Both the position numbers and the translations under genes were made by a program. Below the pieces are notes generated by a model. The model had not been told where the DNA came from and made no database searches. It was given only the letters and a program-made list of their open reading frames with translations. From positions 310,001 through 374,000 of the forward strand of contig NZ_SMCR01000004.1 of NCBI RefSeq assembly GCF_004343195.1: a stretch of DNA of 64,000 nucleotides, given 5' to 3'. Of this stretch, positions 36,135 to 44,043 are shown piece after piece. Every line of letters begins with the position of its first letter. Positions within the stretch are counted from its first letter, which is position 1. The DNA is from Biostraticola tofi (GTDB lineage Bacteria; Pseudomonadota; Gammaproteobacteria; Enterobacterales; Enterobacteriaceae).

Positions 36135-36962
36135 TTATGCTACCAATGCGAGCTTCTGCATGGGCGTTATCCCACCTAGCCCCATATGGGGACGTTCATG
36201 GTTATAGGTCCAAAGCCAACGCGTCGCGAAATCTTGTACTTCGGCAATATAACTAAACACATATTGATTTAGCCAGTCATAACGTACAGTGCGGTTGAAT
36301 CGCTCTATATAGGCATTTTGCTGGGGCTTGCCCGGCTGGATATAGAGCAAGGTTATTTGATGTTTGATCGTCCATTTTTGCAGTTGAATACTCAGGTATT
36401 CTGGCCCGTTGTCGCACCGTATGCAGGCCGGTTTTCCGCGCCATTCGATAAGCTGTTCAAGTGAGCGAACAACGCGTTCTGGCGTCAGGGAAAAATCAAC
36501 ATCCAGGACAAGACCTTCTCGATTAAAATCGTCTATCACATTGAATGTGCGAAAGCTTCTGCCATCACTTAATTGATCATGCATAAAATCCATTGACCAG
36601 GTATGGTTGGCCTTGTCAGGCACAACTAACGGGGCTGGATGAGGCCGAATAATCCTTTGTTTTGGCTTGATCCGCAAATTCAATTTGAGTTCGCAATAAA
36701 TCCGATAAATGCGTTTATGATTCCAATGAAAGCCTTTGACGTTACGCAGAAATAAAAAACATAGGCCAAATCCCCAACTACGGTGCCGCGCCGTTAAATC
36801 GGTAAGCCAATTGGCTATTTGCACATTTTCATCACGCAATTTAGCGCAATAACGGTAGCCACTTTCGCTGAGGCCAAAAATGGAACAGGCCAGGCGGATA
36901 GAGATACCTTTCACGCTGATTGCGTGCCGCGCCATCTCGCGTCGCCGGGATGGCGTTACCAC
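36135..36962 (-). CDS. IS3-family transposase OrfB (DDE integrase)
   Basis: 275 residues with the DDE triad: [19 protein letters not shown] and [16 protein letters not shown], plus the C-terminal [14 protein letters not shown]-like linker at the start ([19 protein letters not shown]). It is probably made as an OrfAB fusion by -1 slippage at A_AAA_AAG (minus strand across 36962-36969), because orfA ends MQKKW right there and the frame -1 enters VVTPSRRRE. Appears intact. Confidence 0.9.
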   Translation of the reverse strand: MVTPSRRREMARHAISVKGISIRLACSIFGLSESGYRYCAKLRDENVQIANWLTDLTARHRSWGFGLCFLFLRNVKGFHWNHKRIYRIYCELKLNLRIKPKQRIIRPHPAPLVVPDKANHTWSMDFMHDQLSDGRSFRTFNVIDDFNREGLVLDVDFSLTPERVVRSLEQLIEWRGKPACIRCDNGPEYLSIQLQKWTIKHQITLLYIQPGKPQQNAYIERFNRTVRYDWLNQYVFSYIAEVQDFATRWLWTYNHERPHMGLGGITPMQKLALVA

Positions 36963-37222
36963 TTTTTTTGCATGGCCTCCTGGATGATCTCGGATTTTAA
37001 ACGCTCTTCGGCATACATCTTTTTGAGCCGTCGATTTTCATCTTCCAGTTCTTTCAGGCGGGCCATCATTGAGGCATCCATACCGCCAAAGCGTGAGCGC
37101 CACTTATAAAAACTGGCATTGCTCATGCCATGTTCGCGGCAAAGCTCTGAAACCGGTGTGCCTGCCTCGGCTTGCTTCAAAATGGCCATGATCTGGCTGT
37201 CGCTAAAACGTGATTTTTTCAT
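36956..37222 (-). CDS. IS3-family transposase OrfA
   Basis: 88 residues: [23 protein letters not shown] start, [20 protein letters not shown] recognition helix and a leucine-zipper ending [14 protein letters not shown]. It binds the terminal repeats and controls OrfB. The end overlaps orfB at an A7 slippery tract, the programmed frameshift site of this family. Confidence 0.92.
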   Translation of the reverse strand: MKKSRFSDSQIMAILKQAEAGTPVSELCREHGMSNASFYKWRSRFGGMDASMMARLKELEDENRRLKKMYAEERLKSEIIQEAMQKKW

Positions 37223-37261
37223 CCGAATCTCCTCGATTCATGTTACGAGAAAATTCTACTC

Positions 37262-37855
37262 ATGAGTACCCCAGTTTTTCGGGGGGATTACCGCCTCAAA
37301 CGCATCCCGGTATTGCTCTCTTATGCGGTGAATATAGAAGGTGACCGGCAGTCCTTCATACGAACGAATAACATTGTTGAGATGGGTTGCCAGAAAGGTC
37401 AGATGGTGTTCATCCTCGCATTCAAATACGGCTCCAGACAGCTCCCAGGTGGCAACCAGGTCGCCATGGCGGTTCCTTATCACCTGCGGGTGAATATGAG
37501 AGGAATACGGAATGTATTTATCCAGCGTGATGCGCTCGTTTAACTTCATCTTATGGGTGAACTCCGAAACATCGACGGCATCATAGCGATTGGCCAGCAT
37601 GGCGTTCGCGCCGTAATGCCGGTTGGTGGCAAACCGGCCACGGGTTTTAAACGCCAGCCAGAGCAGACCGAAATAATGAATGTCCGTTCGGGCTTTGGCC
37701 TTCATTTCCATCCAGGCCGGTATGAGCAGCAACGCCAAGTAATAGCTGAGATAGACCGACAGCAGGACAAGCGTTCCGCTGACGATAACGAACGGCACAA
37801 GGGGAATGCCCATGATGGCGGCGGGGCGCGTCAGCGCCTTGTTCAGCGTAGTCAT
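37262..37855 (-). pseudogene. VirB3-VirB4 fusion of a T4SS, cut by an insertion sequence
   Basis: The visible ~195 residues begin with a VirB3 domain (LTRPAAIMGIPLVPFVIVSG and two membrane helices) that continues without a stop into the VirB4 N-terminus (RYDAVDVSEFTHKMKLNERI, YIPYSSHIHPQVIRNRHGD). Fused VirB3-VirB4 is known from conjugative islands. The reading runs into the IS at about 37264; the whole ATPase domain of VirB4 and all later virB genes are absent. The secretion system is therefore dead here. Confidence 0.88.
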
Positions 37856-37864
37856 TCGTTCCCC

Positions 37865-38146
37865 CTACGCCGCCCAGTAGGCCCCGAAGCCTGACGCGCC
37901 GACAATCAGGATGGCGCCAATAATGACATTGCGCATGTCAGAAAGACTTTTGCCGTCAAAAAGCACCTTGTAGCCAATCCACATGGTGGCCAGCGTGATG
38001 GTGACGGCGGCCAGCCCCAGTAGACCGGTAGAGGTGTTGCTCAGCGTATCGCTGGCTTTATCAAATCCGCTGTCCGCCGGCAGCACGCGGGAAGCGGGTA
38101 ACAGGTAAGCGACCGCAGGCCAGTATTGACGTTTTTGCATGGTCAT
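37865..38146 (-). CDS. VirB2-type T4SS pilin
   Basis: 93 residues with a signal region (YWPAVAYLLPASRVLPADSG) and two hydrophobic helices (GLLGLAAVTITLATMWIGYKV, VIIGAILIVGASGFGAYW), the TrbC/VirB2 layout. It is between virB1 and virB3-4 in the standard order, and overlaps virB1 by four bases. Probably no longer functional, because the rest of the system is deleted. Confidence 0.85.
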   Translation of the reverse strand: MTMQKRQYWPAVAYLLPASRVLPADSGFDKASDTLSNTSTGLLGLAAVTITLATMWIGYKVLFDGKSLSDMRNVIIGAILIVGASGFGAYWAA

Positions 38147-38808
38147 TTCTCCTCTTGGGTAACAGGGACGGGTAAATCGCCGCGAATAAGAGTGTTCGGA
38201 TAGCGCAGGGATAGCTGCGCTGGCGTGCAGTTGTCGGTTATGACACCGCGCAGGACGGTGGCGGGATAACGAGTCTCCGGCCCAGCTTTTACGGCGGCAT
38301 GCCGTTGTTTATCTTCCTGTGTTGACGGGACGACGTAGCCGATACGCTGCACATAGCTGGACTGGTTAAAGGCGGATTCCGGCTGTTGGCCGGTATCGAA
38401 ATTACCAGAGTAGTAGCAACTGAGCGCGCGTTTTAGGGAGCCACCGCGCCGGTAGCAGTCGGTGAGGATGCGCTCAAAGACGGAAAGATTGGTGCAGGGG
38501 TCAAGCAGGTCACCGGCGGTCACGCCGTAATGGCGGAAATTGGTGCTGGTGATTTGCATCAGCCCGACCGAATAGCGGCGGCCTTTTGCCTCCAGTCGTC
38601 TGACGATACTGACTGCGTCCGCTTTGTTAGTGGGTAGATGAGAAATAACGCCTTTGCGGCCATGGAGGCGCTCATTCTTCGGCACTATCTCCGCGATGGC
38701 TAAAGGGTTAAAACCTGATTCGACGCGGGCGACATCGAACGATGTGGACGGATGAACACTGGCGGCGCACTGCATGGCCGCCGCCAGAAAGGCAGTGGTG
38801 GAAAGCAT
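38143..38808 (-). CDS. VirB1-type lytic transglycosylase
   Basis: From ATG 38808, 221 residues: short N-terminal signal-like helix (MLSTTAFLAAAMQCAASVHP), then the SLT domain with VARVESGFNPLAIAE (catalytic glutamate), YSVGLMQITSTNF and ALSCYYSGNF. It opens the cell wall for T4SS assembly. A longer frame from 38988 would add a charged extension without export signal, so I reject that start. Confidence 0.85.
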   Translation of the reverse strand: MLSTTAFLAAAMQCAASVHPSTSFDVARVESGFNPLAIAEIVPKNERLHGRKGVISHLPTNKADAVSIVRRLEAKGRRYSVGLMQITSTNFRHYGVTAGDLLDPCTNLSVFERILTDCYRRGGSLKRALSCYYSGNFDTGQQPESAFNQSSYVQRIGYVVPSTQEDKQRHAAVKAGPETRYPATVLRGVITDNCTPAQLSLRYPNTLIRGDLPVPVTQEEK

Positions 38809-38911
38809 GGTGGCCTTAGGACAGTTAGCCGAGCAACACGCGCAGCCGTCTGGCAGAGCACGGTGCTTGGCGAGGAAAGGAACGTATCGAGGTTGATCGT
38901 GAACCCTGACG

Positions 38912-39133
38912 TTAACCGAGTGGGACTTCCTGCGGCGCGTCGCTATCGTCTCTGGGCTCAAGGAGGACCAGCTTGCCGGAGACGGCAATACCGGGTGTCA
39001 GCATCACGTTCAGGCCGGGTTTGCTGTTATGAGCAAACGCCACGCCGACTTTCGTCCAGTACGTGGTTTTTTCACCTTGTGGATCAGGCTGGATTTCCTG
39101 GGTGACATACACGTTATAAGTGGGTTTTCGCAT
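38912..39133 (-). CDS. Small conserved protein at the start of the virB region, function unknown
   Basis: 73 residues from ATG 39133 behind AAGGAAAATGAG. Beta-rich: KPTYNVYVTQEIQPDPQGEK, WTKVGVAFAH, GLNVMLTPGIAVSGKLVLLEP. Small proteins of this form are common accessory genes of enterobacterial conjugative islands upstream of virB1. I cannot assign a function. Confidence 0.6.
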   Translation of the reverse strand: MRKPTYNVYVTQEIQPDPQGEKTTYWTKVGVAFAHNSKPGLNVMLTPGIAVSGKLVLLEPRDDSDAPQEVPLG

Positions 39134-39147
39134 CTCATTTTCCTTGA

Positions 39148-39303
39148 ATGAAAACAGCAGTGGATGAAATAAATGAATCACATCCCGATCCTGCATTCCG
39201 ATTTCAACGGGTCAGCGAGGACATTCAGCGGCACCCTGAATTGTGGTTACGTGACAGCCCGACCCATGTTGTTAAAGAGCGAATACCCGGCCCGGACGAA
39301 TGA
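39148..39303 (+). CDS. Possible small protein on the opposite strand
   Basis: ATG 39148 to TGA 39301-39303 gives 51 residues, MKTAVDEINESHPDPAF..., charged and plausibly folded, starting 15 bp from the divergent gene at 39133. A CCTTG precedes it rather than a clear ribosome site. It could be real or chance; listed because it fills an otherwise empty gap. Confidence 0.3.
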   Translation: MKTAVDEINESHPDPAFRFQRVSEDIQRHPELWLRDSPTHVVKERIPGPDE

Positions 39304-39575
39304 ACGTCCATAAGGCTTGCCAGCGAATGATGGCGTGGTCAGGGTGCGCTTTCTGATTCAGGTGGGTAATAATAAAATCAAACTGGAAATTAGAAGAAAA
39401 ATGGCGAGGAATTAATGGTATTTGAATTTGATTAAATACTTGGGCGAAGGGATTGTCTGAAATATTATGGCGGATTTATTTGTATTTAAATCAATGCAAA
39501 TATGCATAGTGATTTAGGCAGATAATAAAAAGCGTGCGGATAAGAATATCGCTCCGCACGCAAGACGTCGTATTC
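39304..39575. other. AT-rich gap without a gene
   Basis: 272 bp with low GC and no frame over 30 codons that looks coding. Probably a promoter region for the minus-strand virB side or an erosion site in the island. Confidence 0.4.
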
Positions 39576-39785
39576 TCAGCGTTGACGGCGTTCAAGTGCT
39601 GTCTGGCATTCAATACAGGTTGTCACGCCCGGCAAAGTCTGACGGCGCTTATCAGGAATGGGCTTACCACACAGGCGGCAGTAGGGCAATGATGGCGTTG
39701 TTGTCGATTTGAAACGGTTCTGTTCAATCATATCCTCCAGACGCTGTTCATTAAATTCCTGATCGCGATCGATTTCATCCGGCAT
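39576..39785 (-). CDS. TraR/DksA-type zinc finger protein
   Basis: 69 residues from ATG 39785: acidic helical start (PDEIDRDQEFNEQRLEDMIEQNR) and a C4 zinc finger CRLCGKPIPDKRR...CIEC. This is the short TraR layout, which binds the RNA polymerase secondary channel like DksA and occurs on plasmids and integrative elements. It overlaps the end of the DUF2857-like gene by 11 bp. Confidence 0.82.
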   Translation of the reverse strand: MPDEIDRDQEFNEQRLEDMIEQNRFKSTTTPSLPYCRLCGKPIPDKRRQTLPGVTTCIECQTALERRQR

Positions 39786-40362
39786 GGGATGTCCTCCTGT
39801 CCGACGCTTCTTTTTCGCAAAGCGTAATACGGTTACAGATAGCGGTGAGGGACGGACCATCCTGCGGTGGTGATGACAACTCTTCAGTGATCTGCATCAT
39901 GACATCCAGCGCGTCGAGCGATGCGATATTTCCCGGATGGCGTTTCTGCCATTGTCGCCAGATCTCGGCATCGGTCTCTTCATCTGGTATGGGCGTCCGT
40001 CCATGAGGGATAGTGATCCCCAGCAACCGGCGACGGATGCAGACTTCATTGGAGGTGAGGCCAAAATACTGGTTCAGCAGCGCAATTGAACCGCCCAGCG
40101 TCATGGCCCGGTTGATCTGATGCTGGCGCTGAACTTCCTGACGCGACAATGCCAGGATTTGGTGTAAAGCGTCATGATGGACAGTGACAGCCATAAACTG
40201 CGCTGATGCCCGGCTGATGATAAACAGTTCATCCAGGGACAGCTGATTGAGGGCGTTCATTTCATCGAAAGTGAAACCCAGCGCTTCGCAGTGGCGAATG
40301 TTGCCTTCCTTAAGGGCATGCAGGGCGTCGGTTAATATGGCATAATTCAGTGACGGGATCAT
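39775..40362 (-). CDS. DUF2857-like protein of integrative elements
   Basis: 195 residues, helical: LNYAILTDALHALKEGNIRHCEALG, LSLDELFIISRASAQFM, AMTLGGSIALLNQYFGLTSNEVCIRRRLLG. This pattern fits DUF2857 proteins that lie next to AlpA and TraR-like genes on integrative conjugative elements. Role unknown; a DNA-binding regulator is likely from the last block. Confidence 0.68.
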   Translation of the reverse strand: MIPSLNYAILTDALHALKEGNIRHCEALGFTFDEMNALNQLSLDELFIISRASAQFMAVTVHHDALHQILALSRQEVQRQHQINRAMTLGGSIALLNQYFGLTSNEVCIRRRLLGITIPHGRTPIPDEETDAEIWRQWQKRHPGNIASLDALDVMMQITEELSSPPQDGPSLTAICNRITLCEKEASDRRTSHAG

Positions 40363-40378
40363 TATTCTGTATCTCCTT

Positions 40379-40573
40379 TCAACGAGTCAGGCGATTGGCT
40401 AATTTAAAATTGATCCACTCGTCAATTTCAGATTCGAGCCAGGCTACGCTGGCAGGTCCAATCTTTATTGAACAGGGAAAGGTGCCTTCTTTCATGTAAA
40501 GGTATATTTGCGAGCGTTTCAGACCGGTTTTTACTTCTACTTGTTTCAGAGGTAATAACTGATGAGATGTCAT
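40379..40573 (-). CDS. AlpA-family excisionase/regulator
   Basis: 64 residues from ATG 40573: LLPLKQVEVKTGLKRSQIYLYMKEGTFPCSIKIG...VAWLESEIDEWI, the classic AlpA winged-HTH pattern. AlpA proteins activate integrase expression or assist excision of P4-type elements. Follows the frameshifted long gene and precedes DUF2857 on the same strand. Confidence 0.9.
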   Translation of the reverse strand: MTSHQLLPLKQVEVKTGLKRSQIYLYMKEGTFPCSIKIGPASVAWLESEIDEWINFKLANRLTR

Positions 40574-40715
40574 AGATACCTCCAGTGCAGAAATGGCATA
40601 TGCCCGGAGATGACAAAGAAACACTAAGTAGTGAGGGAAAGAAAGTAATCAAGCCCGTATTACGGGTTTTAGAGTCCTTAATACGGACATTCTTATTTAG
40701 TGAATTTCACTTGTA

Positions 40716-41635
40716 TCAATCTGATGCTGATGTGGGAGAGCCGCGCTCAAGCGCAGTTTTTAGCGTATCACCACTGAGCCTGTCGGTAATACCTTCGGCA
40801 GATGCCCATTTTTCGAAAATGGACAGTAACTTGTACGGTTTTTTTATTAATGGGCTGATAGCTTCATTATTTTTACAGGCTAGCCAGAAAAAACGAGATA
40901 GTGGTGTTGATATTCGTGTTGAAGATAATGGGTTCATTTTTTTCTTAATCGCGATGTTAATTAATTTATCAAGTTCAGCATGTCGAATGACAAACCAGGC
41001 ATCCCGAGGTAGAACATGAACCGGGAAATACTCTTTTTCCAAGTAACCGTTTATCCTCTGAGAGAATATTTCTTCGTGTACATCTTGTGCAATATTTTTA
41101 GGTAGTTGCATAATTTTTTTATTTATTCTTTGCTTCCATGTTACCCTGTCGAATAGTTGAAATATTTCTCCCTGTAAGCTGACTGTTATGCCATGATTAA
41201 ACTCAATAGCTCCTGTTACAGGTAAGGGAATTCTAAGAGAATAGGCAAGTAATTTCTGTATTAGAACATATTCATATCCAATCAATGGAGTGTCAATAAC
41301 TCTCTGTGTGGGCATGATATATGTACCATTAGTGCTAATAAGAAAGTTATGCCCGTTAAGAAAGGTTTTTTTGTCAAGAAGGCATAAACGATTTATTAAC
41401 GACATCTCTGATGATCTAAGCTTTACTTTGTAGCCTGATCTTTGAATTTTTCGTAATGTAATTGGCGACTGAAAGTAAATGGAAAGACGAATATTACCAT
41501 GTAATGCATACCTGTAAATGTCACTATTGTTTAATTTGCAGTCTTTTTTTTATTTGTCATTTCGACGGCTTCACGTATAGTCAGCCAGTCTGGTGAACTA
41601 TAGTTCGTATTTGATAATAATTGTTTTTTTAACAT
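40716..41635 (-). pseudogene. Island gene split at A_AAA_AAG (frameshift mutation or recoding)
   Basis: ATG 41635, behind GGAG, starts MLKKQLLSNTNYSSPDWLTIREAVEMTNKKK and stops at 41531-41533 after 34 codons. A -1 shift on the A8 tract (41544-41551, minus strand; heptamer A_AAA_AAG in the zero frame) opens a frame that runs DCKLNNSDIYRYALHGNIRLSIYFQSP... to the stop at 40716, 306 residues in all. The joined start (WLTIREAVEM...SDIYRYALHG...LSIYF) reads like one conserved N-terminal domain of proteins encoded beside AlpA in P4-type islands. Function unknown. It is either inactivated or translated by programmed frameshifting. Confidence 0.65.
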
Positions 41636-41876
41636 GATGAATCTCCTATATCTTTATTAATTTTTTTTCGAAATTTTATGAGATTGTTCAACGAAATTTT
41701 TTCAGGGGGCGGTATCTATTACGTTGTGAGGTCTGGATTATATTGAGACGGGGACGGCTTAACGCTTCAGACCCCGTATACTGGCCCATGTTTAGCAGTA
41801 GGAAAGAAAGAAAATGAACAAATACCAGAATAATTCACTCCATTCCTCAAACATTATTTTGGGGGAATAGAAGAAA
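41636..41876. other. Intergenic stretch, end of the island core and start of a regulator cassette
   Basis: About 240 bp with low GC and no coding frame. It holds the promoter and ribosome site of the frameshifted gene on the minus strand and the 3' side of the SDR gene. Confidence 0.4.
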
Positions 41877-42683
41877 TTACATAAATCTATCCGCTCCGCC
41901 TGATGCTTCAATGGTCTGTCCAGTAACAAACTGGTTTCTTCCAGAAAGCAGGAACGCAGCAATCGCGGCAATATCTTCAGGCAGTCCAAAGCGGCCCACA
42001 GGAGTTTTCTCTTTACCCAGTAATGCCATTACCTCTTCGTCTGTTCTGTCAGCCAGTTCAGGACGACGATTGCGGACATTCGGTAGCATATTCTGTGCCC
42101 AGTTATCCGTCGCGACAGCGCCCACTCCGATAGCATTGACCAGAATGCCATCCGGAGCCACGCTCAGTGCCAGACTACGGGTCAGGTTGTTGATTGCGGC
42201 GCTCAGGGCGTGTGAGACGGTAAGCTGTGGGTTAGGATAGATACCGCCAATGGATGAGATAGTGACAATGCGCCCCCAGTTTCGTTTCTGCATCCCTGGG
42301 ATGACCGCCTTACAAAAGCGTCGCATGGCGGAAAGCTTGGTCTCGGTCATTGACTGCCAGTCATCTTCAGACGTGGTTAACAGCGTTCCCGTATGTGCTC
42401 TTCCGGCATTATTCACCAATAAATCAATACGCTGAAAAACCTTTTCCGCCTGTTCAACCACCAGGGGAGGTAGTTCGATATCAGTCACATCCCCGGCAAT
42501 CGGCAGCACCGAAACACCGTAATTATCCGAGATTTTTTTCGCCGCCAAAATCAGTTCAGGTTCTCGTCTGGCAACCATGACTAAATGCACACCATTGGCG
42601 GCCAGTTCTTGACAAATGCTGAAACCAATTCCGGTTCTGGCTCCGGTAACTAGTGCCACTTTTCCAGTCAGTTTTAAATCCAT
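41877..42683 (-). CDS. SDR-family protein lacking the catalytic YxxxK
   Basis: 268 residues with Rossmann motif TGARTGIG (~14-21), LVNNAGR (~89-95) and IVTISSIGG (catalytic serine). At the expected YxxxK position the sequence reads VSHALSAAINNL: tyrosine and lysine are replaced by histidine and serine. The C-terminus TGQTIEASGGADRFM is normal. It binds a nucleotide but may lack classical dehydrogenase activity. It is divergent from an MFS gene, with a 172-bp gap. Confidence 0.8.
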   Translation of the reverse strand: MDLKLTGKVALVTGARTGIGFSICQELAANGVHLVMVARREPELILAAKKISDNYGVSVLPIAGDVTDIELPPLVVEQAEKVFQRIDLLVNNAGRAHTGTLLTTSEDDWQSMTETKLSAMRRFCKAVIPGMQKRNWGRIVTISSIGGIYPNPQLTVSHALSAAINNLTRSLALSVAPDGILVNAIGVGAVATDNWAQNMLPNVRNRRPELADRTDEEVMALLGKEKTPVGRFGLPEDIAAIAAFLLSGRNQFVTGQTIEASGGADRFM

Positions 42684-42855
42684 TTGTTGCTCCTCAAATT
42701 AAGCACAGTTAATAACATGAGCAGTATTAGTAACAAATCTCTATTTCAGGAGCTTGTGCATCAGAATTCAGACGTCTGAAAAAAGCGGCCAAAGAGTTGG
42801 GAGTCGCCTCTGCTTATACTCCAGACAACATTGAGTTTAGAGCTAGGAGTGGTCA

Positions 42856-44043
42856 ATGCGTACGGACAATCACGAGCTTTCTTCTGCCAGGATTCTGATG
42901 CTGGCGATTATTTGCTGTATTGTTGTAGCTAATATTTATTTTAATCAATCTGTCCTGAATTTGATTGCTAGATCCTTTCCCAATGAATGGGAATCTGTTT
43001 CTTTGATCCCCATGGCTACCCAGTTAGGCTATGCGGTGGGTTTATTCTTTCTGATCCCTCTGGGCGACTATATTGAACGTCAGCGGCTTATCCTCCGTCA
43101 AGCGCAAGTGCTTTTCCTGGCACTGATCGGCATGATGTTATCCCCAACGGCGACAGTGCTGGTGTTCTTCTCCTTCCTTACTGGGATGGCTGCAACAGTA
43201 GCCCAACAGATAGTGCCGCTTGCCGCCTCTCTCTCCAGAACTTCTGCACGAGGTAAAACAGTGGGTATCGTGATGAGCGGTGTCCTCGCAGGTATCCTTG
43301 CTGGCCGGGCTATCGGAGGCCTTATTGGTCAGTATTTCGACTGGCGTGGCGTCTTTTTGGCCGGAGCGATCATGACATTGTTGGCTATATTTTTCATCTT
43401 GCGCATTTTGCCTTCTCAGTCGTTACCAACGCCAAAGTTTAACTATTTGGCCGTGTTACGTTCATTAGGACAACTGTGGAAAAGCGAGCCGCAGGTGCGT
43501 GATGCAACTCTTACACAAGCAATGCTGTTTGCCTCTTTCAGCGTACTGTGGACCGTGCTCCCGTTCTGGTTAGCCCATCGCTACGATTACGGTGCAGGGG
43601 TAACCGGAACCCTGGCTGCTTTGGGGTTAATCGGTATTCTGTGCGCGCCTCTGGCGGGAAGTTTCAGTGATCGTCAGGGACCAGTCAGAATGGTTGTTTT
43701 TGGTGTGATACTCATGCTGCTAGCCTGGGTTGTTTTTTGGGGCTGGAACAGCATGGCTGGTATGGTAGTGGGCATTCTACTACTGGATGCGGGTGAGCAA
43801 TGTGTACTGATAGCTAACCAGCACACGATTTATTCTTTGCGCCCAGATGCCAGAAACCGTCTTAATACACTATTTATGTGCGTTATGTTTATTGGCGGAG
43901 CATGTGGCTCACTGACTGCCACCTGGGTATGGGAGACAACTCATAACTGGACGCTGATTTCTTCAGCGGGGGCAGGGCTCGTGATCCTGGGGATGTTAAT
44001 AGCCGTGAGACGTAAATATTCAAGTCTCCATTCGGGCACATAG
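42856..44043 (+). CDS. MFS transporter, drug/sugar efflux type
   Basis: 395 residues with about 12 membrane helices. Motif A-like LGDYIERQRLI follows helix 2, and GSFSDRQGPVRM follows helix 8, which places it in the drug:H+ antiporter-like MFS branch (Bcr/AraJ-like size). It lies between the divergent SDR gene and the convergent AfsR-like regulator and overlaps the latter by 24 bp at the 3' ends. Substrate unknown. Confidence 0.83.
   Translation: MRTDNHELSSARILMLAIICCIVVANIYFNQSVLNLIARSFPNEWESVSLIPMATQLGYAVGLFFLIPLGDYIERQRLILRQAQVLFLALIGMMLSPTATVLVFFSFLTGMAATVAQQIVPLAASLSRTSARGKTVGIVMSGVLAGILAGRAIGGLIGQYFDWRGVFLAGAIMTLLAIFFILRILPSQSLPTPKFNYLAVLRSLGQLWKSEPQVRDATLTQAMLFASFSVLWTVLPFWLAHRYDYGAGVTGTLAALGLIGILCAPLAGSFSDRQGPVRMVVFGVILMLLAWVVFWGWNSMAGMVVGILLLDAGEQCVLIANQHTIYSLRPDARNRLNTLFMCVMFIGGACGSLTATWVWETTHNWTLISSAGAGLVILGMLIAVRRKYSSLHSGT

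Larger units (their letters stand above)
36124..37264 (-). mobile_element. Complete IS3-family element (IS407-like group)
   Basis: About 1.14 kb with orfA and orfB in overlapping frames. Both ends carry AGTAGAATT in inverted orientation (36128-36136 and, as its complement, 37252-37260). The left end is in the older IS3 remnant and the right end is in virB4, so the insertion event also removed everything that once lay between them. Exact ends and target duplication could not be fixed. Confidence 0.8.
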
